From Paenibacillus sp. EZ-K15 (lineage in GTDB: Bacteria > Bacillota > Bacilli > Paenibacillales > Paenibacillaceae), in assembly GCF_002573715.1 (NCBI RefSeq), contig NZ_PDHM01000010.1, positions 1-64,000 of the forward strand: DNA of 64,000 nucleotides. The letters run 5' to 3'. The notes below the pieces were generated by a model. It had not been told where the DNA came from and made no database searches. It was given only the letters and a program-made list of their open reading frames with translations. Shown here piece by piece: positions 62,393 to 64,000 of this stretch. Made by a program: the position numbers and the translations under genes. Numbering within the stretch: position 1 is the first letter of the stretch; every line of letters starts with the position of its first letter.

Positions 62393-63121
62393 TTACATTT
62401 TAATCGTAACTCTTCGGGTTATCAGTCGAATCAGAATAAGTGTAATCAGGATGACGGCCACGGAGCCTGCAAGAGAAACCGGCAGCGTGACGGAAAAGGC
62501 TGTCGTGACTGGTAGCCACTGTTCCCATATGGAAGCCAGCTCAAATTGCCACAATGCATCCATGAAGCCGATTAACACGAGGGCTAAGGCGATCCACCCC
62601 AAGCCGCGAATCCAGCCAAACCGGTAAAATCCGGATCCGATCATCCACCCCATCAGATAATAGGTAAAGATTTGGACGCCATAGGAGACAAGTGTCAGCA
62701 GCCAGTTGTTATCGAAATCCTGCAGCAGCGAGGTGCTGCCGGCATCATGGGAGGAAACCATCCCGATGATCCAATTGACTAGACCCACCACGACTGGAAA
62801 GGCCAATGACAGATAGACGGCAGCCACAGCGGCTCCAGTGAAGAAATCCCTGCGGGTTACTCCATGTCTTACATAATAGCTTAGAAAGCCGTAGGCCGAA
62901 ATAATGCCGATGACGAGCATAAATCCTTTGGTTGAGCGATAAGTGAGAGAGAAAAAGTCCTCCTCTGCGATTCCTTCGCGAACATTGACACCAATGCTGT
63001 TACCGATGCCGACTCCAAAATAGATCAACAGCACAATAAATAGAAATCCCAAGGCCCAGCTGCCTTGCTGAATAAACATATCCGTCGATACTCTGGTTAC
63101 GGCCGATGACGTTTTTTTCAT
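62393..63121 (-). CDS. ABC transporter permease-like membrane protein
   Basis: A 242-residue protein with about six hydrophobic segments (near 20-40, 68-85, 95-118, 145-165, 175-195 and 215-235) and no ATPase motif. YVRHGVTRRDFFTGAA is typical of YhcI/YtrC-type ABC-2 permeases of the kind that accompany short ATPases. It overlaps the upstream ATPase stop (ATGA). The substrate is not predictable; a bacitracin- or peptide-related system is possible. Confidence 0.75.
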   Translation of the reverse strand: MKKTSSAVTRVSTDMFIQQGSWALGFLFIVLLIYFGVGIGNSIGVNVREGIAEEDFFSLTYRSTKGFMLVIGIISAYGFLSYYVRHGVTRRDFFTGAAVAAVYLSLAFPVVVGLVNWIIGMVSSHDAGSTSLLQDFDNNWLLTLVSYGVQIFTYYLMGWMIGSGFYRFGWIRGLGWIALALVLIGFMDALWQFELASIWEQWLPVTTAFSVTLPVSLAGSVAVILITLILIRLITRRVTIKM

Positions 63122-63996
63122 GCGGAATATTCCTCCCCCGTCAGATGGATAAACAAGTCCTGGAGCGAGATCGGCCCGATCTCAAGTCCTGCCCGATGTG
63201 CGGCTAGTTGGGATGCCTCGTTTAATTCCCCATAGACCATGACGGCCTTGGTAGAACCGAGCTGCTGCACGTTGAGTACCTTCATGCCCTGGATGAATTC
63301 ATCTACCTTTGCCGCCGGTCCCGTAATGGAAACGCCCCGGGACGTGAGGCTTTCATAATCGTCTTGCAGCACGAACTGGCCTTTGTGAATGATAATGACT
63401 TCCTCAAACAGATAATCCATCTCCGAAACCAGGTGGGTGGAGAGAATGAATGTACGGGGATGGTGCTCCTGGTCTTTCAGCAGTTCCCGGTAAAAAATTT
63501 CGCGTGACGGCGCATCCATGCCGAGATAAACTTCATCCAGTATGGTAACTGGCGAGCGGCTGGCAAGTCCGATGCATACGTTAAAAGCCGATTGCATTCC
63601 TTTGGAAAGCTGCTTCAGCTGCTTATCCAAGGGCAAATTGAATTTGCGTGCGAGCTCAAGGGCGTACATGGTATCAAAATGGGGCCGGTGTCTGGCTATG
63701 GAATCAATCGCTACCTTGACCTTGTCCGTCTCGTCTTTGTAGTCTACATCATAGATGAAGGAGACTTCCCTCATGATCTTCGCATTTTCGAACGGCTGCT
63801 CGCCGCCAATCGTAACCGATCCCGATGAGGGTTCACGAAATGAAGCAAGAACAGACAGTAGTGAGGTTTTGCCTGCTCCGTTGCGCCCCAGGAGACCATA
63901 AATTTTGCCTGCCGGGAGATGAAGCGAAACATTGCGGACGGCTTCGAGGTCACCGTATACCACCGATACGCGGTCAAACTGAACATCAAGATTCAT
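63118..63996 (-). CDS. ABC transporter ATP-binding protein (YtrB/YhcH-like)
   Basis: A 292-residue ATPase: Walker A GRNGAGKTS, signature LSKGMQSAF (altered from LSGGQ), Walker B VTILDEVYLGMD (Val replaces the usual Pro after Glu) and H-loop LSTHLVSEM. LSKGM-type signatures mark the YtrB/YhcH/EcsA branch. About 75 C-terminal residues form an accessory domain. The start at ATG 63996 is only four bases from the end of the window, so its ribosome site and any upstream gene (often a GntR repressor in Ytr-like operons) lie outside. Confidence 0.88.
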   Translation of the reverse strand: MNLDVQFDRVSVVYGDLEAVRNVSLHLPAGKIYGLLGRNGAGKTSLLSVLASFREPSSGSVTIGGEQPFENAKIMREVSFIYDVDYKDETDKVKVAIDSIARHRPHFDTMYALELARKFNLPLDKQLKQLSKGMQSAFNVCIGLASRSPVTILDEVYLGMDAPSREIFYRELLKDQEHHPRTFILSTHLVSEMDYLFEEVIIIHKGQFVLQDDYESLTSRGVSITGPAAKVDEFIQGMKVLNVQQLGSTKAVMVYGELNEASQLAAHRAGLEIGPISLQDLFIHLTGEEYSA

Positions 63997-64000
63997 GGAG

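Overview
The window looks like chromosomal DNA of a Paenibacillus-type, spore-forming, low-to-mid GC Firmicute. This is inferred from gene content: a KinB-like sporulation kinase, YpsA, peptidase T, an Ald-type alanine dehydrogenase, a BmrCD-like exporter pair, AGGAGG-type ribosome binding sites with frequent GTG/TTG starts, and intrinsic terminators after most transcription units. I saw no rRNA, tRNA, CRISPR array, insertion sequence or phage gene.

Layout. (1) 1-7.7 kb: a DUF1801 protein, a GNAT acetyltransferase, an ErmD-like 23S rRNA methyltransferase behind a 10-codon leader peptide and a long-range attenuator, two related MerR regulators (one in an operon with thioredoxin, one fused in frame to a short-chain dehydrogenase, each with a spaced-dyad promoter), an aminoglycoside-phosphotransferase-like kinase and a cytosolic hybrid histidine kinase. 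(2) 7.8-13.8 kb: a 5'-truncated GH5 glycosidase pseudogene, a 1155-residue secreted protein with a copper-amine-oxidase-N domain and eight internal repeats, and a C45-type Ntn hydrolase. (3) 13.8-28.3 kb: transport, with a LolD/MacB-like ATPase plus a coiled-coil FtsX permease, a heterodimeric ABC multidrug exporter, a divergent MFS/LysR pair, an ABC-2 trio and a DUF3995 membrane protein. (4) 28.5-34.4 kb: a long TPR protein, a MetN-I-Q type importer with a short ATPase, and pepT. (5) 34.4-52.5 kb: a carbohydrate region with two AraC/GH4 pairs around a five-gene Opp/Dpp-type importer, a KinB-like kinase, a PAS kinase/DegU-like regulator pair and a chemoreceptor preceded by a 40-codon ORF. CcpA-box-like sequences lie upstream of both GH4 genes and the importer. 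(6) 52.8-64 kb: alanine dehydrogenase, RluF, YpsA, a DUF6612-like lipoprotein, an ECF sigma/anti-sigma pair with a divergent ECF-type promoter in front of a LURP-one-like gene, mug, two futalosine-pathway menaquinone genes opposite a TetR regulator, and a two-gene ABC transporter.

The genes suggest a soil or rhizosphere bacterium that takes up alpha-galactosides, resists antibiotics by target methylation and efflux, and monitors envelope and redox stress. The most notable regulatory finding is the erm leader. The most notable protein-level oddities are the MerR-SDR fusion, the repeat-rich secreted protein and the unannotated 40-codon gene ahead of the chemoreceptor. All coordinates and motifs were read by eye, and family names come from recognised motifs without database searching.
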